This document shows positions 8,269 to 15,758 of a DNA stretch of 36,671 bases, one piece after another. The notes beneath the pieces were generated by a model, which did no database searches, had not been told where the DNA came from, and worked only from the letters and a program-made list of their open reading frames with translations. The stretch covers positions 1 through 36,671 of the IMG/VR virus record IMGVR_UViG_3300009788_000208; one strand, given 5' to 3'. The translations under genes were made by a program, and so were the position numbers. The number at the start of each line of letters is the position of its first letter. Position 1 is the first letter of the stretch. The DNA comes from a virus.

Positions 8269-8819
8269 TGGAATTAAATAACCGATTCGACCTGGCTAAG
8301 TTTTTCCATGCCAGAGGCTACAAAGTAGGCGCCGAAATAGGAACGGCGGCTGGACAATATGCCGAGGCCCTTTGTGAACGCATCCCAAAAGTTGAGCTGT
8401 ATTGCATAGACCCCTGGAAGAAATACAAGGGGAACAGGCGCGGCGGGTCACACGACCATCAAGTCAACAACCATGCGGCGGCGGTCAACCGGCTCAGGCA
8501 CTACCGGACACACCTCATTCAGTTAATGAGCGTTGATGCTTTACCGCTATTTGCAGAAGAGTCCTTAGACTTTGTCTTCATCGACGGCCATCACGACTAT
8601 GAATATGTCAGAGACGATATTAGAGACTGGTCATACAAGGTTCGTAAGGGTGGGATAGTCGCAGGCCATGACTATTATGAGTTCGACAATTCAGGTGTCA
8701 TTCAGGCAGTTGATGAGTATGCCCAGGCCAAGGGGATAGAGCTTAACATCATACCCGAAGACCCGAGCCAGGGGCGTAAGGATAATCGGTATCCTTGTTT
8801 TTGGTGGGTGAAGTCGTGA
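8265..8819 (+). CDS. Class I SAM-dependent methyltransferase (methyltransferase-24 style)
   Basis: The protein has 184 residues. The segment VGAEIGTAAGQYAEAL (about residues 23-38) is motif I, ELYCIDPW is motif II, and LDFVFIDGHHDYEYVRDDI is the FIDG-type block typical of the methyltransferase-24 group, often found in glycan-modifying O-methyltransferases. GGIVAGHDYYEF follows as the next conserved strand. RBS GGAGAG precedes the tandem ATGATG start. The position between glycosyltransferases suggests methylation of a glycan, which is inference. Confidence 0.8.
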   Translation: MMELNNRFDLAKFFHARGYKVGAEIGTAAGQYAEALCERIPKVELYCIDPWKKYKGNRRGGSHDHQVNNHAAAVNRLRHYRTHLIQLMSVDALPLFAEESLDFVFIDGHHDYEYVRDDIRDWSYKVRKGGIVAGHDYYEFDNSGVIQAVDEYAQAKGIELNIIPEDPSQGRKDNRYPCFWWVKS

Positions 8820-9034
8820 CCGAGAATAGGGCCATTCCCCAACTTTGCAGGTCTAAAAACCTCTGCATGTGGTGCAGTGAGTATTCAGTTGAAACACTTA
8901 GCCGTGGTGACGAGGGGTGTTGTGCCCCATGTCCGGTAAGATTCGGAGACTTTGAATGTCGAGACGCTAGCTGCAAATGGGTCGATGCTTTTTGCCCCAA
9001 TCCACCAGTGCCAGAGTGGGTGAGGTCATGCTAG
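8816..9034 (+). CDS. Small Cys-rich protein
   Basis: I place the start at GTG 8816, overlapping the previous TGA as GTGA. The 72-residue product has ten Cys, among them CRSKNLCMWC, CCAPC, CRDASC and a final Cys. It has no membrane segment or signal peptide. It could bind zinc or be a structural cysteine-knot-like module. The stop TAG (9032-9034) lies inside the start of the next gene. I recognise no family. Confidence 0.6.
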   Translation: MTENRAIPQLCRSKNLCMWCSEYSVETLSRGDEGCCAPCPVRFGDFECRDASCKWVDAFCPNPPVPEWVRSC

Positions 9035-10776
9035 ACCTATCTGTCCTCATACCGGCCAGAAATGAAGAGTTTCTAGACCGCACAATCAAGTCAGTCCTCG
9101 AAGCATCCGAGGCAGACACGGAAGTTATAGTCGTCCTAGATGGACAGGGGTCGGTGACACCTCTAGAGCAGCATCCATAGGTGAAAGTTGTCTATCTGCC
9201 AGAGTCGATCGGGCAGAGGGCGGCTACAAACCTGGCAGCCAAACTCTCAACGGCCAAGTACATCATGAAGCTCGACGCTCATTGCATACTTGGCCAGGGC
9301 TTTGACCGGATATTGATAGAGGCCCACGAACCTGGAATGACACAGATTCCCAGACTCTATAACCTCCACGCATTCAACTGGAAATGCAAAGAGTGTGGAG
9401 ATGAGACATACCAAGCCCCGATGCCTACCGAGTGCATCAAGCCCGACATGGATAAGATATCCGATGCTTTCAAGCAGGGTGTGGACAAGATCAAGGGGGT
9501 TTCATATAACAGGGGTAATCCATCAACAGGGGTCGAGGCCAAGAAAGACATTCCGAAAGAGTACCGGGCAAACTGCCCGAGCACTGACTTTGAACGAGTA
9601 ATTGTCTGGGCGCCGCGTGACGGCAAGGCAGTACCCGAGAAGAGAGTCAGCGACTTCTAGCGGTTCGATCATACCCTCCACTTTCAGTATTGGAGAGAAT
9701 ACGGGAAACGAGCCGAGGGCCAAGGTGATATCTGTGACGTCTTCGGAAACCTGGGCGCGTGTTGGTTCATGGAGCGCGAGCGCTATTGGGAGATTGACGG
9801 CCTAGATGAAGATCATGGCTCATGGGGTCAGATGGGAGTCGAGATATCATGCAAGACTTGGCTCTCCGGAGGGCGCCAGGTAGTCAACAAGAAAACCTGG
9901 TTTTCCCATCTGTTCAGGACTCAGGGCGGCACGTTTGGGTTCCCTTATCCGCAAAGCGCCAAAGGGGTCGATGAGGCCCGGAAGCATTCCCGCGAGTTGT
10001 GGATGAATAACACCTGGGATAAGCAGGTGCATCGTTTGCCTTGGCTGCTTGAGAGGTTCCATCCCCCGGATTGGCCGAGCAAAAGCATTCTTTACTATAC
10101 CGATTCCAAGCTTGATGTTCGGATAGCCAACGTGGTCCGGGGTCAGATCAACAAGGCCGAATTACCTATCAGAAGCGTGTCTCTTGAGCCCTTGAATTGG
10201 GGCAACAATATCAGTCTGGATATGCGGCCTGGTGCCTTGACGATGTTCAAGCAGATACTAGCGGGCCTTGAAGCCAGCACAGCCGACATTATATTCTTTT
10301 GTGAGCACGATGTTTTGTACCATCCGTCTCACTTTGACTTTATTCCGGAGCGGGAAGATGTCTATTATTACAATCTGAACATCTGGAAAGTAGATGCCAC
10401 CGGTGAACACAGGCCGCTGCATTACGATTGCAAGCAGACCTCTGGGTTATGTGCCTATCGAGAGTTCTTGATTACCCATTACAAGGAACGGATCAGGCGA
10501 GTCGAGGCAGATAGGTACTACAACTGGATGGGTTTTGAGCCCGGTACTCATAATCGCGACGATAAGGAAGATGGACGACTCGGACGGGTCGACAAGTTCG
10601 GATCTGAAACCTGGCGATCACAGACACCGAATATAGACATCAGGCATAGGCAGAATCTGACCAACACTCGATGGGATAAGAGTCAGTTTCGCAACGCCAT
10701 CTCTTGTCGGAATTGGGAGAGAGCAGATCAGGTTCCGGGCTGGCCTGATATCAAGGAGATTATCCGTGGTTATTAA
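9028..10776 (+). CDS. Fused two-domain glycosyltransferase interrupted by two in-frame TAG codons
   Basis: From ATG 9028 one frame runs for 582 codons to TAA 10774-10776, broken only by TAG at 9178-9180 (codon 51) and at 9658-9660 (codon 211). Residues 1 to about 330 are GT2-like: LSVLIPARNEEFLDRTI, VIVVLDG, then after the first TAG VKVVYLPES and KLDAHC, and after the second TAG RFDHTLHFQYW and CKTWLSGG. Residues 350-582 match the second glycosyltransferase-like family of the gene at 7077 (FCEHDVLYHPSHF). Homology is continuous across both TAGs, no frameshift is needed, and neither downstream piece has a good ribosome binding site (GTG 9181, ATG 9769). Thus it is either read through, for example by amber suppression, or it is a decaying gene. 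Confidence 0.75.
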
Positions 10777-11095
10777 ATATCCGGTCACGAGCAACACAAA
10801 CGAAGAAAAGAGGGAATTTCTTTATCGATCCAGGGAAAAACTAAGGCTTGAGCATAACGAAAAAGGAAGACAGTTTCGCGAGGAAGAAATCTCAGAATCA
10901 CAATGGTTGGCTTATAAGGCCACGTTCTCTCCAAAAAATATGGCGTTATCTGAGGCCATCGCTCCGCTGCAACATGAGAAAGTTTTGTCGAATGGCGGAT
11001 ACGACCGATTGAACACTAACTTTAGTTTCAAAGAGCAATACAAAAAGAGCACCAAACACGACTCAGTGATTAACCTTGGAGATTTGGTGAAGTAG
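10766..11095 (+). CDS. Hypothetical charged protein
   Basis: The start is GTG 10766 with AAGGAG eight bases upstream, overlapping the end of the fused glycosyltransferase by 11 bases. The product has 109 residues, rich in Lys, Glu and Arg, mostly helical in appearance, with no Cys and no membrane segments. Its TAG (11093-11095) overlaps the GTG start of the next gene. I recognise no family; coupling places it with the accessory late block. Confidence 0.65.
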   Translation: MVIKYPVTSNTNEEKREFLYRSREKLRLEHNEKGRQFREEEISESQWLAYKATFSPKNMALSEAIAPLQHEKVLSNGGYDRLNTNFSFKEQYKKSTKHDSVINLGDLVK

Positions 11096-12255
11096 TGGCA
11101 ACGGAAGACCTAACTACTTATACGGAAACCGACCCTAACGGGCGGCTCACTGTCACAACAGACAGGGTAACTGCCGCCAACCTTAGCCGACAAGAAGACG
11201 CATCTTTACGTGATGACAAGGGCGCTAGTCACTTTAATGCCTTAGATATTCTCGTAACAATGAACCAAGCCTCATCTAGTACCGATAACGGTTTTATGTT
11301 GATTGGTCAGTCAGGTGCTATCGAGGGCGATCTGACAGAGTTCACATCAACTGACTGGGCACTCGGCATCGTTGAAATCGGTACGGGCGATAAGACGTTT
11401 CATTTAACCAGAGGAAGCTTTGTCGCCAGCGATAACTTCGCAACCGCAGCCACACCTATCACCTGGTTTCCAAATGTTTTAAGAACGGCAGCAAGCGATA
11501 CAATTACCGCTGAGCTTTATTCAGATTCAATCAGAACAACCCTAGAAGACACATTAAGCGTTTCGGGCTACGGCGGCGCTACTAGATGGCGTTATATGTA
11601 TGCGGCGCTTAGCATGAATGATGGAACCGGCAGCGCTATGTTTGATGGCTTCTTCGAAGACATTGATTTGCAAGAAGTGGGCAGTGCTTCGCCGTCACTC
11701 AGCCCGAGCGCATCAATAAGCGCAAGTCCCTCAGCATCAGTATCATTATCGCCCTCGGTTTCCGAGTCCAGGTCGCCATCGAGTTCAGCTTCGGCCAGTG
11801 AGTCGAGATCAGTAAGCTTGTCTCCAAGCGCCTCAGAAAGTAGAAGCCCGAGCTCAAGTCAGTCGCCGTCATCCAGCGAATCAGTCAGTGAGAGCAGATC
11901 AATCTCATTGTCGCCGTCGTCTAGTGAATCAAGAAGTCCGAGCGCGAGCCAAAGCCCGTCAAGCTCAGAATCAAGATCAGTCAGTTTGTCGCCCTCAGCC
12001 AGCGAGAGTAGAAGTTCGTCGGCCAGCCCATCGGCCAGTATTTCACAAAGCCTGTCTGTGTCGGTCAGTTTATCGCCGTCAGCATCAGAGAGTCCGAGCG
12101 CGTCAGTGTCAGCGTCGCCCTCGGTCAGCGTTTCATTATCGCCAAGTGCCAGCCCATCGGCCAGCTTCCCGGCGCTTAGGGGCGATCTGGAGGCTTCGAG
12201 TATTACAGGTTCGATGACAGCAAGTAGCATAAAAGGTTCAATGGAGGTCACATAA
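11095..12255 (+). CDS. Putative virion structural protein with long Ser/Pro repeat
   Basis: The 386-residue product begins at GTG 11095. Residues 1-196 form a globular domain with many beta-like segments ([37 protein letters not shown]) that resembles a carbohydrate-binding or lectin-like fold in texture only. Residues 197-357 are Ser/Pro/Ala/Glu/Arg repeats ([13 protein letters not shown]). Unlike the other two repeat proteins, a short ordered end follows ([16 protein letters not shown]). It is followed by the head-tail connector with a TAATG overlap, so it is expressed with neck genes. Role inferred: an exposed virion appendage or a glycosylation target. Confidence 0.75.
   Translation: MATEDLTTYTETDPNGRLTVTTDRVTAANLSRQEDASLRDDKGASHFNALDILVTMNQASSSTDNGFMLIGQSGAIEGDLTEFTSTDWALGIVEIGTGDKTFHLTRGSFVASDNFATAATPITWFPNVLRTAASDTITAELYSDSIRTTLEDTLSVSGYGGATRWRYMYAALSMNDGTGSAMFDGFFEDIDLQEVGSASPSLSPSASISASPSASVSLSPSVSESRSPSSSASASESRSVSLSPSASESRSPSSSQSPSSSESVSESRSISLSPSSSESRSPSASQSPSSSESRSVSLSPSASESRSSSASPSASISQSLSVSVSLSPSASESPSASVSASPSVSVSLSPSASPSASFPALRGDLEASSITGSMTASSIKGSMEVT
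11683..12165 (+). repeat. Ser/Pro/Ala/Val low-complexity repeat tract 2
   Basis: This is the longest of the three tracts, about 161 codons. Units such as [17 protein letters not shown] repeat imperfectly. All six Ser codons are mixed within each unit. It codes an internal segment, since about 29 ordinary residues follow before the stop. Confidence 0.95.
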
Positions 12256-13184
12256 TGGCAGCTAGTTTTCCATATAAGACAACAGGACAGCTCACCTATA
12301 CCTGCAAGAACGCGGCAGATGTGGCTGTCGAGCCTGATACGATTTCAGTCACAGTTGCCAAGCCTGACGGTACTGATCTGTTTGGGCCAAAGACTCCGAG
12401 TGCAGGTGTGGGCACAGGTGAACGCACTCAAGAGATAACGAACACCGAGGCGGACACAATCGGCAAGTGGTCGGCTGTCTGGACATGGACGAAAGATGGA
12501 TCTACGACCAAGGACATTGAACCATTCTGGATTGATGGAGTTGTTGAGCCTGTCAATGCGGTCGGCCTTTGCACCTTGGAACAGGTCCAGAGTCTTCCGA
12601 ATATCACCACGACAGATGATGACACGCTAATAGCGGAGTTGATTCTGGCCGCGACCCGAGTCATATGCAACAGATATGAGCGAGAGTTCGTTCCGCAAGT
12701 CGCCTCCACGGTCAGGACGTTTAAGGTTCAAAAACGATTTATCAGTCTCGCGCCTTTTGATTTGAGGTCAGCGGATACGGTCAAGATGCACCCGGAAGAA
12801 AGCTCGCCAACGACTCTGACAGCGGGCACCGATTAGAACTTGCAACCAGTGGACGGCAACCCATTAACTGGAACGTTCTTAGACATTCAACTGGGCGCCA
12901 ATGTCAGTCTGGTATCTACGCTCAGCAACAACTTCGGATATGTACAGATTGAGATCACCGGGAATTGGGGAATCTGGTCGACCGAATCAGATGTGCCGGA
13001 AGATGTTAGGCAGGCCGCGATCACCACTGTCTTGTCATGGCTTGATAGGCCATCCGCTGAAATATCGGCCATTAACGCCATTGGTGAGGCCGGACGTTTA
13101 CCCTCAAGCGGCGGCACCTGGGAGATACCCTTTTCATCTCATATGATATTACAGCGGTATGCGCGACTGAATTGGATTAGCTAA
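12255..13184 (+). CDS. Head-tail connector protein with one in-frame TAG codon
   Basis: The frame from ATG 12255 to TAA 13182-13184 has 309 codons and one internal TAG at 12834-12836 (codon 194). Residues 1-95 look like an Ig-like beta domain (TISVTVAKPDGT, GKWSAVWTWTK). Residues 105-309 resemble gp6-type head-tail connectors: CTLEQVQSLPNI, an LILAATRVICNRYER helix, then TLTAGTD, the TAG, and NLQPVDGNPLTG, followed by DVPEDVRQAAITTVLSW. The connector fold spans the TAG, because the beta segment before it and the strands after it form one domain. There is no ribosome binding site before the TTG at 12840. A connector is essential for joining head and tail, so loss by truncation is unlikely in a viable phage. 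Confidence 0.8.
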
Positions 13185-13645
13185 TGTCAGTTTCTACTAT
13201 TCGAGACATGAAAGCAGACCTCAAGACTCGGTTTGATGCAGATGACGATCTATCGGGTGTTCAGATCACGCGAGGCAATCCATATCCGACAAGGACACAA
13301 GAAGAACAGGTAATCATCGGCCCCGTGACACAGCAAGAGCTACCGGCCGGCCTTGGGAATAACGGAATCGAAGAAACCTATGACATAGACATTATTGTCA
13401 GCATTCAAAGATCGTCAAGGGAATCATACGAGACCCTTGAGGATAGAGCTTTTGTCATAGCCGGTCATATCGAGGAAAGCATGATCGATTGGCGGAGCGA
13501 GTCTCCGGTTTTCAACGGTCTAGAGGGCTGGATACAAGTCTCTGCCATAACTACAAATGAAGCTTTGATCACGAATGAGGCAGGGCAGGTGACAGAAAGA
13601 GAAGCCTTTGTAACCATAACTTTCAGTGTAGTCGCTAGAAAATAG
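13184..13645 (+). CDS. Neck or tail-completion protein
   Basis: The 153-residue protein starts in a TAATG overlap with the connector. It has an N-terminal helix (TIRDMKADLKTRF), then alternating beta segments (EETYDIDIIVSIQR, EAFVTITFSVVARK), and an Arg/Asp-rich middle. Size, fold texture and place between connector and tail tube match tail-terminator or neck proteins of siphophages. It ends with TAG at 13643-13645. The next small gene lies in the same frame but has its own strong GGGAGG site, so this TAG is a true stop. Confidence 0.65.
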   Translation: MSVSTIRDMKADLKTRFDADDDLSGVQITRGNPYPTRTQEEQVIIGPVTQQELPAGLGNNGIEETYDIDIIVSIQRSSRESYETLEDRAFVIAGHIEESMIDWRSESPVFNGLEGWIQVSAITTNEALITNEAGQVTEREAFVTITFSVVARK

Positions 13646-13654
13646 GGAGGATTT

Positions 13655-13813
13655 ATGAAGATCAAATACATCGGAACTGACATAGCGGTCAACGTCTACC
13701 CAGAGACTGGCGGTCAGATTCTGTGCAAACGAAATGTCGCGACCAAAGTGCCTGATTCATTGGGCAAAAGATTGTTGGAACAGAAAACTAATTGGAAGAA
13801 AGTAGGTAAGTAG
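13655..13813 (+). CDS. Small neck-region protein, 52 residues
   Basis: A 52-codon gene starts at ATG 13655 with GGGAGG seven bases upstream and ends at TAG 13811-13813. The product is basic and strand-rich at the start (MKIKYIGTDIAVNVYP) with a Lys-rich helix at the end (SLGKRLLEQKTNWKKVG). Similar short proteins, with the VPDSLGKRLLEQ-like end, are often seen beside the tail tube gene in phages. I do not know the function. Confidence 0.7.
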   Translation: MKIKYIGTDIAVNVYPETGGQILCKRNVATKVPDSLGKRLLEQKTNWKKVGK

Positions 13814-13814
13814 C

Positions 13815-14933
13815 ATGGCAATACCAGGAGGATTATCAGCACAGTTGGGAATAGCTCTGGAGACGGCTTACGGCACGTTCGCAACGCCTACCAAGTTTGT
13901 CGAGTTCGACTCCGATTCAATGGCGCTTGAGGAAGAGCGGATTGAGAGCGAGGGTCTTGGCCTATCCGATAGCGTTCTTCACGAAGACAACTGGAAACCC
14001 GGACAAAGACAAGGGCTCGGATCTATCCCGATGGACGTTAAGACGAACGGCTTTAACATCATATGGGAGCAGATATTTGGGGCTTCTGATGCCGTGACTC
14101 CGGGTGGCGCCACGAACACCATCGACACAAGTCACACCTTCGCAGACCTAACTGGCACATATGCGACCTGGCAGCTAGGCAAACCCGACACAGGCGGAGT
14201 TGTCAGACCGTTTTCATATCTTGGCTGCAAGGTCATGGAATGGGAACTGTCTAACAACATCAACGAGTTTTTAAAGCTCAATGTGACTCTCGATGCCAAT
14301 GACGAAGTCACAACCGAGGCATTGGCCGCCAAGAGCTACGCTTCCGGAGCGATGGCCCTGCCATTCTCAGGAGCTGTGATCACTGCCAACGGCAATACCT
14401 TTGTCATTCGCTCCATAACGATCAGCGGCAACAATGGACTTGAGGCCGACCGATTTGGCATAGGTTCGGCGACGAAAAGTGAACCCCTGAGAGAAGCCAG
14501 GCAAGAGGTCACAGTTGAGATGGAAGTCGAGTTTAAGGATTTGGTCGCCTATAATCTGTTTAAGAATGGAACGATGGGTGAGATCGTCGCCAGGTGGCAG
14601 TCTGGAACTGCCATCGAGGGGTCGTTCTTCCCTTATGTCAGAGTGACGATGCCGAAATGTCGTTATGACAGCCCGACCACGCCACCGGTTGAGGGACCGG
14701 GCAGACTTTTTCAGATCATCAATGCCAAGGTGTTGAAACCCAGGGATGGAAGCGAGCCTATCACGTTGGTCTATCGGTCCACTGATGGGGATACATTCCC
14801 GTCGAGGAGTCCATCAGCATCGCCGTCTGTCTCTGTGTCTCTGTCGCCGTCAGCGTCCGTGTCGCTGTCCGAATCAGCGTCGCCTAGCGTTTCTGTCTCA
14901 CTGAGTCCGTCAGCGTCGCCTAGCCCCTCATAG
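13815..14933 (+). CDS. Major tail tube protein with C-terminal Ser/Pro repeat
   Basis: The 372-residue protein starts one base after the previous stop. Residues 1-330 have the order seen in siphophage tail tube proteins: an opening AIPGGLSAQLGIALETAYGTF, then FVEFDSDSM, GFNIIWEQIFG, WELSNNINEFLKLNVTL and QEVTVEMEVEF. These rings stack to make the tail tube. Residues 332-372 are a Ser/Pro/Ala/Val tract ([13 protein letters not shown]) like those in two other virion proteins. If the tract is exposed, each ring would carry six of them along the whole tail. Confidence 0.85.
   Translation: MAIPGGLSAQLGIALETAYGTFATPTKFVEFDSDSMALEEERIESEGLGLSDSVLHEDNWKPGQRQGLGSIPMDVKTNGFNIIWEQIFGASDAVTPGGATNTIDTSHTFADLTGTYATWQLGKPDTGGVVRPFSYLGCKVMEWELSNNINEFLKLNVTLDANDEVTTEALAAKSYASGAMALPFSGAVITANGNTFVIRSITISGNNGLEADRFGIGSATKSEPLREARQEVTVEMEVEFKDLVAYNLFKNGTMGEIVARWQSGTAIEGSFFPYVRVTMPKCRYDSPTTPPVEGPGRLFQIINAKVLKPRDGSEPITLVYRSTDGDTFPSRSPSASPSVSVSLSPSASVSLSESASPSVSVSLSPSASPSPS
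14808..14930 (+). repeat. Ser/Pro/Ala/Val low-complexity repeat tract 3
   Basis: About 41 codons at the very end of the tail tube gene, again as [15 protein letters not shown]-like units. The strand DNA near tctgtgtctctgtcgccgtc is very close to tract 1, hinting at common origin or exchange. Confidence 0.93.
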
Positions 14934-14937
14934 GGAC

Positions 14938-15339
14938 ATGGCAGTAACAGCTACGGTCTTTGTCACTGGCATTCGTGAACTGAGCCGGGCGACGAGACGT
15001 ATGGAAGCTGGAGAAAGAAAGCAAGTAAGAGAAGCATTCAAGGGCGTCGGGCGTATAGTTTCGACACAAGCACAAATAAACGCTCGCGCCCAGGGCCTTG
15101 TCGGGAAAACGGGGGACTTGGCAAGAAAGATTGTGCCGCGTTCATCTGCTCGCGGTGTGTTCATAGTCGCCAGCGCCAAACATGGCCCTAAGAAATACAA
15201 TTATCCGGGTCGGCTTGAGTTCGATCAAAAGCTCGGCCCCAAACCATTTTTATATCCCGCTGTCGATGAAAAGCAGGATGAAGCGATAAAAGAATTGGAG
15301 AAAGTGTTGGATTGGCTGGAGAGAGAGTGGTTGAAGTGA
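14938..15339 (+). CDS. HK97 gp10-like neck or tail-completion protein
   Basis: The 133-residue protein opens with VFVTGIRELSRATRRMEAGERKQV, a strand and an amphipathic helix, and contains ARAQGLVGKTGDLARKI, YNYPGRLEFDQ and GPKPFLYPAVDEK, all typical of the HK97 gp10 family. These proteins act at the neck during tail attachment or completion. It is rich in Arg and Lys. ATG 14938 follows the tail tube stop by four bases, with the CCCCTCATAGGGAC region giving only a weak ribosome site. Confidence 0.85.
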   Translation: MAVTATVFVTGIRELSRATRRMEAGERKQVREAFKGVGRIVSTQAQINARAQGLVGKTGDLARKIVPRSSARGVFIVASAKHGPKKYNYPGRLEFDQKLGPKPFLYPAVDEKQDEAIKELEKVLDWLEREWLK

Positions 15340-15680
15340 GCAAGGACACAGTAGCAAGATTCAAATATGATGGAATGGAATATTCTATTGATATTGCAGA
15401 CTTGACTGGGGAAGAGTCGGGGATACTCAAGACCCGCGTTAAAGGTTATCGAGGAGTCAATGATTTCGACGTGCTTCTTGGTGCTGGAGATATTCAGTTG
15501 ATGGTTGTTTTGATCGGTCTAGCAATGGCAAGAATGGGCAATCCAAAAGTAAATTACAAGCATCTTCTTAGTCGCCCGCTAGGCGAATTTGAAATACTTG
15601 GGGATGATGACGAAGACCCTACCGAGGGGGCGGCACCAGAAGTCAGTGGTCCCCCGTCCTCGGAAGAATCTACGGAATAA
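15336..15680 (+). CDS. Tail assembly chaperone gpG-like
   Basis: I use GTG 15336, which overlaps the previous TGA (GTGA); GTG 15327 is an alternative. The product is 114 residues, with RFKYDGMEYSID and a helix-rich middle (IQLMVVLIGLAMARMG), ending in an acidic Pro/Ser-rich tail (DDDEDPTEGAAPEV). Genes at this site before the tape measure encode chaperones that coat it during tail assembly, usually with a frameshifted longer form. Here the -1 frame continues as a recognisable gpT-like domain (see the next entry). Confidence 0.8.
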   Translation: MSKDTVARFKYDGMEYSIDIADLTGEESGILKTRVKGYRGVNDFDVLLGAGDIQLMVVLIGLAMARMGNPKVNYKHLLSRPLGEFEILGDDDEDPTEGAAPEVSGPPSSEESTE

Positions 15681-15757
15681 GACCCTGGGAGTACGACAAA
15701 CTCCGGCAGTCTGAGATAGCAGCGATGGTAGAAGATCTAAAAAACGGGGGCGATTGA
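15336..15757 (+). CDS. Tail assembly chaperone gpGT-like, made by -1 frameshift
   Basis: The -1 frame is open from 15611 to TGA 15755-15757. It encodes IYGIRPWEYDKL and then EIAAMVEDL, matching the short T-type domain of tail assembly chaperones (PWEYDKL, E-x4-M). The 0 frame ends at TAA 15678-15680. A -1 slip between 15611 and 15680 would join both. Candidate slip sites are the G run at 15626-15630 (in-frame GAG GGG GCG) and the C run at 15651-15655 (GGT CCC CCG). Neither is a textbook heptamer. No start codon with ribosome site exists in the -1 frame, so a frameshift is the likely route. The tape measure gene follows, as expected. Confidence 0.75.
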
Positions 15758-15758
15758 T

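Noticed and set aside
11683-12165. CRISPR or direct-repeat array
   Set aside because: Repeats are imperfect, in frame and protein-coding, without spacers of even length.
11859-12251. 130-residue frame on the - strand with Asp/Leu repeats resembling calcium-binding blocks
   Set aside because: The pattern is the complement of Ser codons in repeat tract 2, and the + strand gene is well supported.
4550-14930. Diversity-generating retroelement acting on the repeat genes
   Set aside because: No reverse transcriptase or template repeat is visible in the window.
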